Source of the DNA: Diphasiastrum complanatum
Taxonomy: Eukaryota; Streptophyta; Lycopodiopsida; Lycopodiales; Lycopodiaceae
Assembly (NCBI GenBank): GCA_029204225.1
Contig: CM055107.1
Location: 26,628,572-26,692,571, forward strand
Length of the DNA stretch: 64,000 bases
Direction: 5' to 3'
Shown here piece after piece: positions 47,305-58,720 of the stretch. Below the pieces are notes generated by a model. That model was not told the origin of the DNA and made no database searches. It saw only the letters and a list, made by a program, of their open reading frames with translations. Position 1 is the stretch's first letter. Each line of letters begins with the position of its first letter. Position numbers and translations under genes: made by a program.

Positions 47305-48630
47305 CTAGTGTACACATTCCCTTGAAGACACATGTTGAAGCTCCACCTCCTTTGCAATGACTCGCTCCCTCACAAAATAATATTGTATCTCAATATGCTT
47401 GCTCCTAGCATGAAAGATAGGATTGGATGTCATTCTTTGGGCTGATTGATTGTCACAAAAGATGATTGGGCTCTCTGAAAAATCCAGCAAGTGAAGATCC
47501 TTGATCATCCTCTTGATCCATACCATCTCCTTTGTGCAATGTGTAAGAGCTTTGTACTCGGCCTCACTAGATGACAATGAGATAATGGCTTGTTTCTTTG
47601 ACATCCATGATATAGCTCCATCGCCTATGAAAATACAATAAGCACTAATGGATTTCCTATCCATTACATCTCCAGCATAGTCCGAATCTGAAAATCCAAA
47701 AATATTAGGTGATGATCCCTCATACAATATGCCAAAATCTTGAGTTCCAATGATGTACCTCAAAACTCGCTTTCCTAGCTTCCAATGCTCCTCACTAGGA
47801 TCTTGCATGAATTGACTCAATCTTCCAACACAATAGCTTAGATCAGGTCTAGTAATGGTTAGATAGATGAGTGAACCAACTAGCTTCCTATAGAGAGTGA
47901 TGTCCTCGAAGGGTCTTTCATTACCTCTTATAGTTAGCTTTACATGAGACTCCATAGGTGTATCAATAGCTTTTGCAACTACCATATGAAATCTTTCTAG
48001 AATAGAATTAGCATACTTCTCTTGACAAATAAAAGTAGATTGAGAAGATCTAATGACTTCTATTCCTAAAATGTAATGCAAATTACCAAGATCATGCACC
48101 TCAAACTCCTTCTTAAGAGCATTCTTGATATCCTCCACATCTTGATTGTCTCCACCACTCAAGATGATATCATCCACATAGATTAGCAAAATGGTAACAT
48201 CATTTCCAGCAAACCTATAATAAAGTGAATGATCATACTCACTCATAACAAAGCCTTGAGAGAGTAAAAAAGTGTAAAGCTTAGCATACCAACTCCTTGG
48301 TGCTTGCTTAAGGCCATACAAACTCTTTTGTAGAAGACACACATGATTTGGCTTTATTGATGAAATGTAGCTCTCAAATTGCTCCATGTATACTTCCTCC
48401 TCAAGATCACCATTCAAGAATGCATTTGAAATGTCCATTTGCCATGGATCCCATCCATAAAGTGTAGCAAGTGAAATGATGACTCGAGTGCTTACCACCT
48501 TTGCCACGGGTGCAAAGGTCTCATCATAGTCAATTCCTTGTTGTTGAGCATATCCTTTTGTCACTAACCTTGGCTTGTACTTGTTGATAGATCCACTTGG
48601 TTTGTCTTCACCTTGAAGATCCATTTGCAT
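47305..48630 (-). pseudogene. Ty1/copia C1b RT and RNase H
   Basis: An open frame of 441 residues, the best-preserved Pol piece here. Blocks in order: KGYAQQQGIDYDETFAPVAK (about 28-47), MDISNAFLNGDLEEEVYMEQ, SLYGLKQAPRSWYAKL, the catalytic LLIYVDDIILSGG (about 150-162), TRPDLSYCVGRLSQFMQDP, the RNase H FSDSDYAGD and SSSEAEYKALTHCTKEM, and FHARSKHIEIQYYFVRER. It ends at SSRECVH, just before the usual C-terminus. The truncation removes the polypurine tract and 3' LTR. A small frameshift at about 48590 separates it from the upstream part. Confidence 0.9.
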
Positions 48631-49223
48631 CCAATAGCTTTCTTGTCCTTAGGCAACTCCACCAATCTCCATGTTCCATTCTTCATAAGAGCTTGATACT
48701 CGAGATCCATTGCTTGGATCCACTCCTCTTCTTTCCTTGCTTGATCTACACTTGTAGGCTCATCCAAAGAGGTTAAGAAGGCAACATAATTTCCAGAAAC
48801 TACTTGCTTACCCTTTTGATCAAATGTGAGCCTTAAAGGTACTTGTCTTTCTCTTGATGTTCTCCTTGGTTTCTGACTTGATGAAGGTCCATCATCACCA
48901 CCATCCAAAGTAGGATCCTTCTCATCAACATCAAGAATGTTAGATCCATCCACTCTACCATCAATCATGCTTGAAGACGCCTTTGGAATGTACCCCTCAT
49001 AAAAAATGACATCTCTACCAACAATCACTTTGTTAGTAGAAGGAATGTAAACCTTGTAGGCTTTACTCACCTCACTATATCCAACAAAAATACCTCTTCT
49101 TGAAGATGGATCCTCCTTGTTGGCACACAACAAAGCTCGATCCCAAAATGGTTTGTCAAGATTAGCACCTAACCTCATAGCTTTAGCACTTTCACATAAA
49201 GTCCTATTCTTCCTTTTAGCCAC
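48564..49223 (-). pseudogene. C1b integrase C-terminus and RT N-terminus, with internal deletion
   Basis: The frame starts after a shift at about 49230 (the QQNGVAKRKNRT block). It reads CESAKAMRLGANLDKPFWD, then jumps from ALLCANK directly to GIFVGYSEVSKAY. The usual 60 or so residues between these blocks are missing, but the frame is kept. The post-integrase VIVGRDVIFYEG and the RT entry EWIQAMDLEYQALMKNGTW and GCKWIFKVK follow. Confidence 0.85.
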
Positions 49224-49244
49224 TCCATTTTGCTGTGGGGTCCT

Positions 49245-50390
49245 TCATGTTGAATACTCCCTCTTGATCCCATGCTCATCACAAAAGGCCTTGAGCTTGT
49301 TAGATATGTACTTGCCACCGTTGTCACCTCTCAAGCACTTAATCTTTGTGGAAAATTGGTTCTCCCTTGCATTCTTGAACTTGACAAAGACATCATACAC
49401 TTCATCCTTGCTCTTTAGTAAAGAGATCCAACAAAATCTACTAAAATCATCAATGAATATTACATACATCTTAGCTCCACTATTGCTAATTGTAGTAAAT
49501 CCATGAATATCCAAATGTATATGCTGAAAAGCCTTTGTAGATCTAGTATAAGGTAGTCTATGTGACTTAGACAAAGCACAAGACTCACAAACATGCTTGT
49601 CATTACTTAAGGAACTTGGAAGACCAATCACAATCTTCTTCCTTGCCATTACCTCCAATGACTTGAAGTTGAGGTGTCCCATCCTTTTGTGCCAAACCTC
49701 TTGAATAGAAATTTGCTCCCTTGCAACACATCCAACTTGGTTAGCAATAACACAAGCATCAAGTTTGAACAACTTCCCTTGCCTTTGACCTTTTCCAATC
49801 AAGACATCCTTCCTTTTGATCAAACAAGCATCTCCATCAATCTCCACCTTGAGGCCCTTACTTAGCATTTGACTCACACTAAGCAAATTCTTGGTAATAG
49901 ATGGAATAACCAAGACATCCTCCAAATGAACATTCCTATTTGTAGAGAGAGAAATAGGAATTGTGCCAATCCATCTGATTGCACATTCACCATCATTGGT
50001 CGTGTAGATCACCCTCTTGTCATCTCCATATGCCAACAAAGAAGTGAAGTACTCTTTGTGAAAGGTCATGTGTGAACTTGCTCCACTATCAATCCACCAA
50101 GGATCTAGATCCCCATCATTAGCAAGCATACATGAAGACATCACAAAAGCATCATCATTTGCATCTTGAACATCCAAACCATCCTCATCAAGAGTAAGAT
50201 TACCCTGCTTGTCTCCTTGATCTCTCTTCTTCTTGTAGCACTCACTTGCAAAGTGTCCTTTGATGCCACAATAGAAGCACTTGAGCTTTGATCTATCATT
50301 CTTTTTGCCACTTGAAGAAGCATCCACTTGATCTTGTCCTTTAGACCACTTACTTTTGGTTTTGCCCTTGAATTTGCCCTTTGTGAACAT
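49245..50390 (-). pseudogene. C1b nucleocapsid, protease and integrase core
   Basis: An open frame of 381 residues. A zinc knuckle CFYCGIKGHFASEC (about 38-51) is followed by the protease loop WWIDSGASSHMT (about 98-109), the gag-pre-integrase HKRMGHLNFKSLE block, the HHCC-type CESCALSKSHRLPY, and the integrase core with the first Asp in LDIHGF and the second in LRGDNGGKYIS. All these motifs look intact. A frame change at about 50391 separates it from Gag. Confidence 0.9.
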
Positions 50391-50549
50391 AGCATCCTCT
50401 TGAAGTGTCGATGTAGATCCACCTCTTGCTTAAAGCCTATATTCTTCATTGATCAAGATCTCTTGAAGATCCATCAAACTTGACAAAGTCTTTTGAATAG
50501 CAATACTTTGAACAATGTTAGCATGAGCATCCAACAAGCCATTAAGAAT
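50391..50549 (-). pseudogene. C1b Gag C-terminal part, cut at an inversion-like breakpoint
   Basis: The minus strand reads VILNGLLDAHANIVQSIAIQ and LMDLQEILINEEYRL, the C-terminal half of copia Gag. Upstream of about 50549 the open frame continues, but as the antisense of an LRR gene. The Gag N-terminus of the same family is found at 60832-61238 on the other strand. Confidence 0.8.
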
Positions 50550-51115
50550 CACTTGAATAAATCTCACGTCATTGGATTTCTCCAGGAACTCCTTGATCAA
50601 TGGTTCCATACCGCAAGAGGTTGGGAATTTTCGGTTGCTGAAGACATTGGTGCTATCTGGCAACAATTTATCAGGTACAATTTCAGATAGTCTTGGTAAC
50701 TGTTCAACTCTTGTAACTATAGAAGTTTCAAACAACAAACTCAATGGTGGGATTCCAACAACTCTTGAAAATTGCACCAATGTCACATGATCACGACTTG
50801 CAAACAACCTTTTGGAAGAAGACTTCTCAATGCAGCTTAATGTAGGACAATTGAAATCGCTTTCAATTTTGTCCATCAACAGCAACAGATTCTCTGGAAG
50901 CGTCCCAGAATTGCTCACCCAATGCATCAACCTTACATTGGTTGATTTCAGCAAAACTAGCTCAGCGGAAGTTTCTCACTACAACAACACGACATCAATA
51001 CTGCCCAATTCGCAAGTGCTTGTGTTGCGATATAATCAGTTGGAGGGTCCAATTCCAGCTTGGATTTGAAATCTCACTATCATGCAAGTTCTAGACCTAT
51101 CAAATAACAAGACAA
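50550..51115 (+). pseudogene. Leucine-rich-repeat receptor-like fragment, copy 2
   Basis: Plus-strand frames encode plant extracellular LRRs: NLTSLDF, LINGSIPQEVGNFRLLKTL, LSGNNLSGTISDSLGNCSTL, NNKLNGGIPTTLENCTNVT, then FSGSVPELLTQCINLTLVDF and LVLRYNQLEGPIPAWI, with a stop at 51069 and one further repeat (MQVLDLSNN). The spacing is the 24-residue type with the GxIP signature. There is no signal peptide, membrane segment or kinase domain. The 5' end starts abruptly at the copia gag junction. Confidence 0.85.
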
Positions 51116-51171
51116 GAGGAGACTTCCGCGCTGCCCGTACTTCGGGCTTAAGCCATCCCTAAGGCTCTATC

Positions 51172-51862
51172 TGTGAAAAATTGCCTACATTGCCAAATCT
51201 AGCCATGTAGAATATTGTATATTTTGTCAATATTGTTTGTTGGTTACTTAAATGGGCAAAGTGCCACTTGTACATACACACCTGAAGTAGGTTACCATGA
51301 GTCAAGAGGAGTGGTTGTGTCTATTTGGTAGTGATTCCTACTTTGTAGGATCTAGACCATGATTTATGATGAGATTTGTACCTACCATGCACCTACCAAG
51401 CATGACTCTTGGATCTAGGCTAGGGTTTTCACATTAGGGCAAGAAAGTGGAGTCTACTTCCTTATTACATGCTGGATTTTCACCTAACTTTGCGAAGGAA
51501 GTGTGTTTTACTATGTATTCCCATTCTCCATAGTAAGAAGATAGAAACTTTTTGGAGCCTTAAGGAGAAACTCGAGTTTCCTCTCATTGTATGGTGATTA
51601 CTCTTGATTTCCAATGAAACCCAGCTTTGGCACTTTGTAAACACTGTCTACAGGTCGTACTACAGCCTTATTTCCACATGTGTGGAGTTGGATTATACTA
51701 TTTGATCAATGCTTTGATTGTCTCTACTTGTTCCCTATCAAGCTACTAAACTAGATCTTGTTTTCTGATGACTAGTTTCTGATAGATTGTTTAACAAGCA
51801 TACAATCACCTTGTGGATCATTCAAAGATCCATTTATGGTCCTTAGTACTGTACTTTTCACA
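51172..51862 (+). mobile_element. Ty1/copia 5' LTR (691 bp)
   Basis: It starts TGTGAAAAATTGCC and ends GTACTTTTCACA, with complementary ends, and is directly followed by an initiator-tRNA primer-binding site. A poly(A)-type region and a CACATGTGTG palindrome (about 51677) lie in the 3' half. It is distinct from the C1 LTR but has the same kind of ends. Confidence 0.85.
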
Positions 51863-51874
51863 TGGTATCAGAGC
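51863..51874 (+). promoter_or_regulatory. Primer-binding site for initiator tRNA-Met
   Basis: TGGTATCAGAGC follows the LTR end without a gap. This is the standard plant copia primer-binding site. Confidence 0.92.
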
Positions 51875-52492
51875 CAAGTACAAGGCCATTGATCTATGTT
51901 TGAATCTAATCCAGTTTTAGCAAGTTTTGGTGCAAAAAGCTAGTGTTCGAAGGGCGAGCTGGTATCCAGGTTTTGGTGAGGGGATTTGATCCCAAACTTT
52001 TTCAGGATCAAAATCCGTACTGTTCACACGTGTGGGCATCTCTGAACCAGCATTTAATAATCCATATTCATTGGATCGTAGAAAATTCAACTGGTGTCAG
52101 TTTGATGTAATTTTTGGTGCAAATCTTAGGATAAGCTACCAAGATCACTTGCCATTGATTAGTTTTGAATTTGTTTCATGAAAACTAATTAATCTAGACT
52201 TATTTCAGACCTTCTTAAAGTGGAAACAGGTCTTGAAAGTACATCAAAGTGAATGAGAGAGATAGAGTCAGTTTTTGTCCAAGAATAGCCAAGATTGGCA
52301 AGATTTGCTTGAGTGTAGTTTTCATCTCATCTTATCTTCATTCCAGCTTGTGAGGGAGTGATAGAACTGTGATTACAAATCCATCTGTTGGATTAGAAGT
52401 CAACATTTGAGTGAAACACTGCAAGTTAGAAACCTTTGTGAGTTTCAGGTCCAAACAAATCTATATCTTGTGTGTAGAATCTTGCTAGTAAG

Positions 52493-52861
52493 ATGGGATT
52501 AGTGGGAGCCTACCTTCTAGAAGCTAGTGAGAGGTTAAATTCTACCAATTATGTTATTTGGAAAGTGAGGATGGAGTCACTAATGGTGCTCCAGGATCTT
52601 TATGAGTTTCTAATAGATGATGAAGATGAACTTCTAGGTGCACAGGAATCAGTGAGATACAAGAAGAGGTCTAGGCTTGCACTTCACTGTATTAAGATGA
52701 ATGTAAGCAATGATCTTTTAAGGGAAGTATCATCATGTAAGAGTGCTAAAGAGGCTTGGGAATCTTTAAAATCTATCTATGAGTCTAGTAACACTTCGAG
52801 GGTTCTCATGCTTAGGAATCAGATTCTACAAAGCATGAAGAGGAGTGTGCTAAGCCTATAA
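52493..52861 (+). pseudogene. Ty1/copia Gag N-terminal fragment
   Basis: The start ATG at 52493 lies 0.6 kb after the primer-binding site. The frame reads LNSTNYVIWKVRMESLM, then AKEAWESLKSIYESSNTSRV and LRNQILQSMK. At about 52840-52862 it changes directly into gypsy Pol, so the rest of this copia is missing. Confidence 0.85.
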
Positions 52862-54660
52862 GGACTAAACCCTATCGATCTAACCCTGTCTATTGTGAGA
52901 GGATCGACAAAGATATTAAGAAATTGTTGGATGCTGGTTTCATTTATGAAGTTCAACATACTGATTGGGTATCACCCATTGTGGTTGTACCCAAGAAAAA
53001 TGGCAAGCTTTGTATCTGTGTCGATCTCAAAAACCTTAATGCGGTTATGAAGAAAGACCATTTTTCCTTGTCTTTAACGACTCAAATCCTAGAAAAAATG
53101 GCAGGAGCTGAAGCTTTCAGCTTCTTAGATGGATTCAGCGAGTATTTTCTTGTTCAAATAGCCCCTGAAAATAAACATAAAACGGCTTTTGCAACAGAGA
53201 ACGGGGTTTATTCTTATAACGTTATGCCTTTTGGCTTATGCAACGCCCCTTCAACGTTCCAAAGGGTCATGCAACTGGCCTTTCAAGATCTGTTACATCG
53301 AATCGTGGAGATTTATCTTGACGATCTAGGTGTACATTCCTCCATAGCTACACACCTTGACGCCTTGGAGAAAATCTTCATTCGCTATCGTAGATTTGGA
53401 ATCTCACTAAACCCTGATAAATGCCAAATATGGGTCACCCATGGGGTTGTACTCGGGCATATAATTTCAAAGGACGGTATTTCTACCGACCCATCAAAAA
53501 TCAAGGTTATAGTGGACATGCCCTTACCGATTGTAGAGGAATTTAATTTTCACGTAGTCGTTTGGAAAGGGATCCAACATTTCATGGTAGACCACCTTTC
53601 TAGACTACCAAGTGCTGAAAAAGCAACTGCACCAGTCAATGATGATCTCCTTGATGCATGCCTTTTTCAGATCGATGCTACACCCTTATGCGCTGAGGAG
53701 ATCACCCAGTTCTTGACCACAGGTAGACTCAAAGAAGGCCCAAGTACGGCGACAAAACTTTTTTTTTGCTAAAAACAGCGCCCTTTCAGTTAATTGCGGG
53801 ACAACTTTACAAAAGGGGCATTGACGGTATCATTCGCCGATGTGGTTATGAATCTGAGATACGACCTGTCATATCTCAGGCTCATGAGGGCATTGGAGGT
53901 GGCCACTTTTCTGTTGAATCCACAATGAAGATTATCCTTCGAGCAGGACTGTGGTGGCCATCTTTGTTTAAGGACACGTTTGCTGTCATTAAAGCGTGTG
54001 ATGTCTATCAACAAGCCAAGATTTCACGCCGTTGACTCCCATTATAGAAGGCGAAGCCTTCCATAAGTAGGGAATTGACTTTGTTGGACCAATCAGTCCA
54101 GCAGCAAAACATACTCAAGCTCGTTACATCCTCATAGCCATAGATTACACCCCTAAGTGGGTGGAGGCTCGAGCAACGAAGGACGCCAACGCAAAAACAG
54201 TCGCGCATTTTCTTTACGAAAATATTATTACACGTTTTGGCTATCCCATTGAGTTAGTTAGTGATCGCGGCACACATTTTTTAAATGCTGTCATTGATAA
54301 CCTCCTACGCCATTACCTTGTTGTTCACAAAAAAAAGTACACCGTACTACCCTAGATGTAATGGCCAGGTTGAATCAACTAACAAGACAATATGTAAAAT
54401 TTTGACCAAGATAGTTGAAACCAGTCGTTCTGATTAGAAAACAAAATTTTTCTCAACTGTTTGGGCTTACCGCACCACCCCGAAGAAAGCCATTGGGTGG
54501 GTTACCCCTTTCCACTTAGTATATGGTCAAGAGGCGGTAATGCCAGTAGAATTCATAGTCCCATCATTACGAGTCATGGAAGCTTTTTCAACAGATCTCT
54601 GTGAAAAAGCTACAATCGAACAACAACTCAAAACCAGACTATTTACGTTAATCCAGTTAT
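52862..54660 (+). pseudogene. Ty3/gypsy Pol: RT, RNase H remnant, integrase
   Basis: The RT runs from KPYRSNPVYCERIDKDIKK through MLDAGFIYEVQHTDWVSPIV, FLDGFSEYFLVQIAPENKHK and FGLCNAPSTFQRV to the catalytic EIYLDDLGVHS. After IKVIVDMPLP it jumps to EEFNFHVVVWKGIQHFMVDH, so the RT-RNase H connection and most of RNase H (about 150 residues) are deleted in frame. The integrase zinc region (53766-54035) has HEGIGGGHF but CDVYQQ, with Tyr where the second Cys pair should close. The core has IDFVGP (first Asp) and VSDRGTHFLN (second Asp). Stops occur at about 54033, 54068 and 54353. Confidence 0.85.
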
Positions 54661-54765
54661 GCGAGACAAGACTTATATCTCTCCACTTTCACACACCTTC
54701 CTTTCCAACCTCAGATCCTCACAGTCCATTCCTTTCCCACCATCACTCCCTTCCACCAGACTTTC

Positions 54766-55015
54766 CATTACATTTTAGCCGACGCCTTTCCATTACATCT
54801 CGGCCGATGCCTTTCCATTGCACCTCAGCCAACGTCTTTCCATTGCATCTCAGCCGACGCCTTTCCATTGCATCTCAGCCGATGCCTTTCCATTGCATCT
54901 CAGCCGATGCCCTCCGCTCCCATCTCGACCGACACCCTCCGATCAAAACTCAACCGATGTCCTCCGCTCCCATCTCAACCTACACTCTCCGCTCAAATCT
55001 CAACCAACGCCTGTT
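54766..55015. repeat. 25-bp minisatellite, ten units
   Basis: Ten consecutive 25-bp units of the type CATTGCATCTCAGCCGATGC plus CTTTC. Units 1-6 are close to each other; units 7-10 (from 54916) diverge towards GCTCCCATCTCGACCGACAC. Because 25 is not a multiple of three, all frames cycle through it. It lies between the gypsy Pol end and the ORF starting at 55077, probably in that gene's leader. Confidence 0.93.
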
Positions 55016-55076
55016 AACTCTGTCTGAAATCGACCGACACCCTTTTTCCAGATTCTTATTTCCCAGTTTTTTCATC

Positions 55077-56884
55077 ATGTCTACCAACCATGCCTCCAGT
55101 TCTGATGACCCTGATGCCAATAAGCTCGACATCCAATTGTCCAAACTGGATATGACTGAAATGCAACACTGTTATCAACAAGCAACATCGTTCTTTCAAG
55201 CCATTGAGTTCCAGATGCCAGTCTTGACCGGGTATCAAAGCCCGTACCTCGTGCATATGATATATGCCAACTACAATGCTACCACAAGGTCGTGCCAACT
55301 CATAGTTCCTCCTGTGAGGAACTATGTTTACAACATATCATTTGCACCGGCCAACTTGCAATCTTTTGGGTTCCCAAGAGGACCCAATGCTGTCACCAGG
55401 ACAGTTGAAAAAATCGAGCAAACAACATATTTCAAATTCATTAACCCATCTGTGGCCAAGTGGAAAAACAAGGATGGGTATCGAGTCGAAGCAATCAATG
55501 ACCAACAACTACAAGCGACATGTGTGTACTTGACAAAATGCACACAACTACCATGAACCAAGTTGCAGAGCGTACCCATGTCCCTGTTTCACATGATGGC
55601 AGATTCACGACTGCATGCCCAGAACCTCTATGATTAGGCACAGTTTGTTTCAAACTGTCTTCATGAGTGCATTAAGAACAAGCAGCAGACAACAGTACTC
55701 GAATATCTCTTGACAGATATCACTCTTCACCAAGTACAGAATGGGCCAAAGCTTCAACAACACCTACAGCTTGCGGACAAGGCATGGGACATTCCCATCG
55801 AGCAACAAAAGTCCAAGCGTGCACGATCATGGGCTACCTCCCCATCGAGATCCCAGCCTAAAAGGGTCAACACAAGTATACTCCCACTGGTACAGAAGCA
55901 AACAAGCCCACAACCGAATCCACAAGCAACCGCAACATCCGAAGCTCAACAGGCCGATACCTCCAAGGCCTAGTTGCCAGACACAAGACAACAACGGATG
56001 CAAAAGAAGCTTCAAGCTGGGAGCACATCACAAGTGGGATCAGCTTCAGATGGCTCCACCGCATACAATGGAAGCTCATCCACGACATCACAATAACACT
56101 CATCACCCTCACATGTCATCGATGGGGGTGATGGAGCAACTACCTCTACACAAGCACCTGACACGATAGTATCTCAAGTCATAGGTCCGCCAGATCAAGT
56201 CACCACCCACCCCCACTGATTACTATGCCAACGCCACCAACATCACCACCGGCACAAGTTTTGGAGAGGGGGGGAGGAGTGGGGATATCCAGTCCCCAGG
56301 ACATGGAAGCGGCTCAACAACCACAGGCCCAGCAAGTCCACACATTGGACACATCACAATATTTTGATGCTACGGACCTGATGGAAATAAGCGATGACGA
56401 GTCAGAAAAGGGGACGCAACCAGGAAGAAGTCTGACTCCTCCACTCCCTCCACCTCCACCTCCACCTCCATCTTCAGCTCTAACACAATGCTTATTTTTT
56501 GGTTTAACCTCACCATCCCACACTCCAAATCAGTACCCAACTCTCACTAACCCTAAAAAGCTCATTGAAGCAGCCAAGCGTTCGATGATAGGCCTATCCG
56601 AAATGAGCTACCACATGCATTGATTGGTGAGCCAGTATCAAATGCTCGAGAGCAAGGTCCAACATCAAGACCAAGAAATTGTGCGATATCAAAGGCTGGC
56701 CAAAGAAAAAGAAAAAGAGACAGTGGAAGCCAAATCCATGATGGCCGGACAGAAATCCACTCTAGAAGAGGTCCAGCAACAACTGAAGCACCAGATGGTC
56801 CAAATCAACCAACAACGAGACGGATCATTGGGTGCAATGACAGTCGATGCTCCTCTAGTCAAGCCCGAGGACATTGAATTCTAG
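55077..56884 (+). pseudogene. Unidentified multi-part ORF downstream of gypsy integrase
   Basis: From the ATG at 55077 (MSTNHASSSDDPDANK) 159 residues are open to TGA 55554-55556. The same frame resumes and runs, with one more stop at about 55632, to 55973. After a frame change two adjoining frames (56225-56623 and 56624-56884), separated by one TGA, continue. The N-terminal part (KLDMTEMQHCYQQATSFFQ, SFGFPRGPNAVTRTVEKIEQ) looks globular. The middle is Pro/Gln/Ser-rich with a run of eight Pro. The C-terminus (MLESKVQHQDQEIVRYQRLA and following) is a coiled coil ending at 56884. I recognise no family. Position between integrase and a likely 3' LTR suggests an extra retroelement gene. A captured host gene is the alternative. 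Confidence 0.5.
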
Positions 56885-57148
56885 GCCCCGCCTTGGGGCA
56901 AAAGATGAGTGAGAGAAAGCAAACGGCACAACGACGAGGCGAGCAATACTTGCAAGAAGTTCTCAGGAAGGTTGGAATGTAGCAGCCAATTAAGAGACTT
57001 CCAATTTTTAAAAAAAATAATAATAATAAGTTTTGCGGATAATAAGCACCTGGTTTTACGAAAGCGAACGAAGATCCACGCTTTTCCAAGTGCCAAGCGA
57101 AAGAATCACCGGTGTTGCAGTGGGTCCTGCAACAGATTAGGGGTGGAT

Positions 57149-57900
57149 AATGTTAGCAGATTCCAAAGAATCCCTAGATGTTGAGCCAAGTCGAAGACAC
57201 AGAATATCTCTCACCCATGACCGAGGAGGCCTCAGAAGGAGAAGAGCAGAAGAAGCTGAGAGTCGAGCATGAGAGCCAAGAAATTACTAGCTAGGATGAC
57301 AGTGAAATATCTATGTGAGCCTACATGGTGTATCCCAAAGAAGGAACGACCTGTAGGAGATAGTCATATTTCCTAGGCTTTGTAAATAAATGTAGACCCC
57401 CCCTTAAATTAGTTAGAGTGAGCCATATTTTGATGGTGACCTTTAGTGGAAGGGCAAATTCCACATGTAATTTCTAATTTGGTGGAATTGTCACTTGGGC
57501 TCCACATGGGTAGCCTTCTTGTTTATTTAAGGGCTCCCCTCTCTTGTGAGGGAGCTTTGAATGTATTGTCAAGTTCTCTTGAGCAAATAAAGAGGGTCCT
57601 CCATGAGTTCTTGATAATTGCTAAGCTCCTTGTTCATGGCAATGTTCTTGAGTGACGTTTCTATGAGCATGCTTGATTTCCTTGTATCGTGGATTAACTA
57701 GGATCTTGTTTTCTTGCTTCTTACTTAGTTGTGGATTAGGATTCATTTCTTGTTTGTAGAATAAGGTAGGAATCAGCATGCAAGTACACTAAATAGGCTG
57801 GTTTGTGGTGTAGATCTTGCATACTTTCTTAATTCCAATTCTTGATTGTTCTTGGGCAATCTAAACATCAAAAAATGAGTGTTTCTTGGTTCTTGGATTG
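57149..57900 (+). mobile_element. Putative 3' LTR of the plus-strand gypsy
   Basis: A purine-rich AGGGGTGGATAA precedes TGTTAGCAGATTCC. Within, TTTATTTAAGGGCTCCCCTC (about 57520) looks like a TATA region, and an AATAAAG signal lies near 57585. The right end is not defined. Confidence 0.45.
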
Positions 57901-58033
57901 TTAAAATGCTGCTAGGAATCTAGTTTCTTGTTTCTGGTTCCTGTTTCAGTACTTAATCTTGTTCTTGACTGTTTTCTAGATTAGTAGATAGTGGTAGGAC
58001 TGCTCCCTATTCCAAAACGTTGATCCTCTTGAG

Positions 58034-58720
58034 CTATAGATGGTTACATGGCTGGCTTATGCATGTAGCTGAGTATCGGAACCGTGTCTCCCATTGACAG
58101 GCTGGAAAATACATGTTGAAATCTGAGTAACACGTCCGTGTGATAACCGTTCTAACAAGAAGAACCGTAATAACCAGAAGAACCATAAAGAACGGTAAAG
58201 AAGAAGTAAAAAAACCCAAAGAACCGAGTTCACAGATAGAGTGAAATCTGTGAACAACGCTTCCAGAGAATCTGCTGCTATTGATGGACAAAATTCGAAG
58301 CGATTTCAATTGTCCTACGTTAAGCTGCATTGAAAAGTCTTCTCCCAAAAGGTTATTTGCAAGTTGTGATCGTGTGACATTGGTGCAATTTTCAAGAGTT
58401 GTTGGAATCCCACCACTGAGTTTGTTTTTTATACTTCTATACTTACAAGAGTTGAACAGTTATCAAGACTATCTGAAATTGTACCTGATCAATTGTTGCT
58501 AGATAGCACCAATGTCTTCAGCAGCCAAAAATTCCTCACCTCCTACGGTATTGAACCATTGATCAAGGAGTTGCTGAAAAAATCCAGTGACGTGAAATTT
58601 GTCAAGCGACGAAAAGCTAAACGAATCGGTTCTTCTAGTTTGTTGCTGGTCAACAAAAGTGTTTGCATAGTCGTCATCTGTCGTGGTTCATTGGAAATGA
58701 ATTTTGTCAGCTCGTTGTTT
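58034..58720 (-). pseudogene. Leucine-rich-repeat receptor-like fragment, copy 1
   Basis: The minus strand encodes MQTLLLTSNKLEEPIRLAF, TNFTSLDFFSNSLINGSIP, a TAG, NFWLLKTLVLSSNN and SGTISDSLDNCSTLVSIEV. It then continues with LKSLRILSINSSRFSGSV (about 58256-58310). It parallels copy 2 (50550-51115) but with extra stops, and diverges after FSGS. Unlike copy 2 it is continuous with the upstream LRR present at 61239-61310. Confidence 0.8.

Noticed and set aside
50430-50954. 174-codon minus-strand frame that looks like one protein
   Set aside because: Its first two thirds are the antisense of the LRR fragment and only its end is copia Gag; the frame runs across the inversion-like joint by chance.
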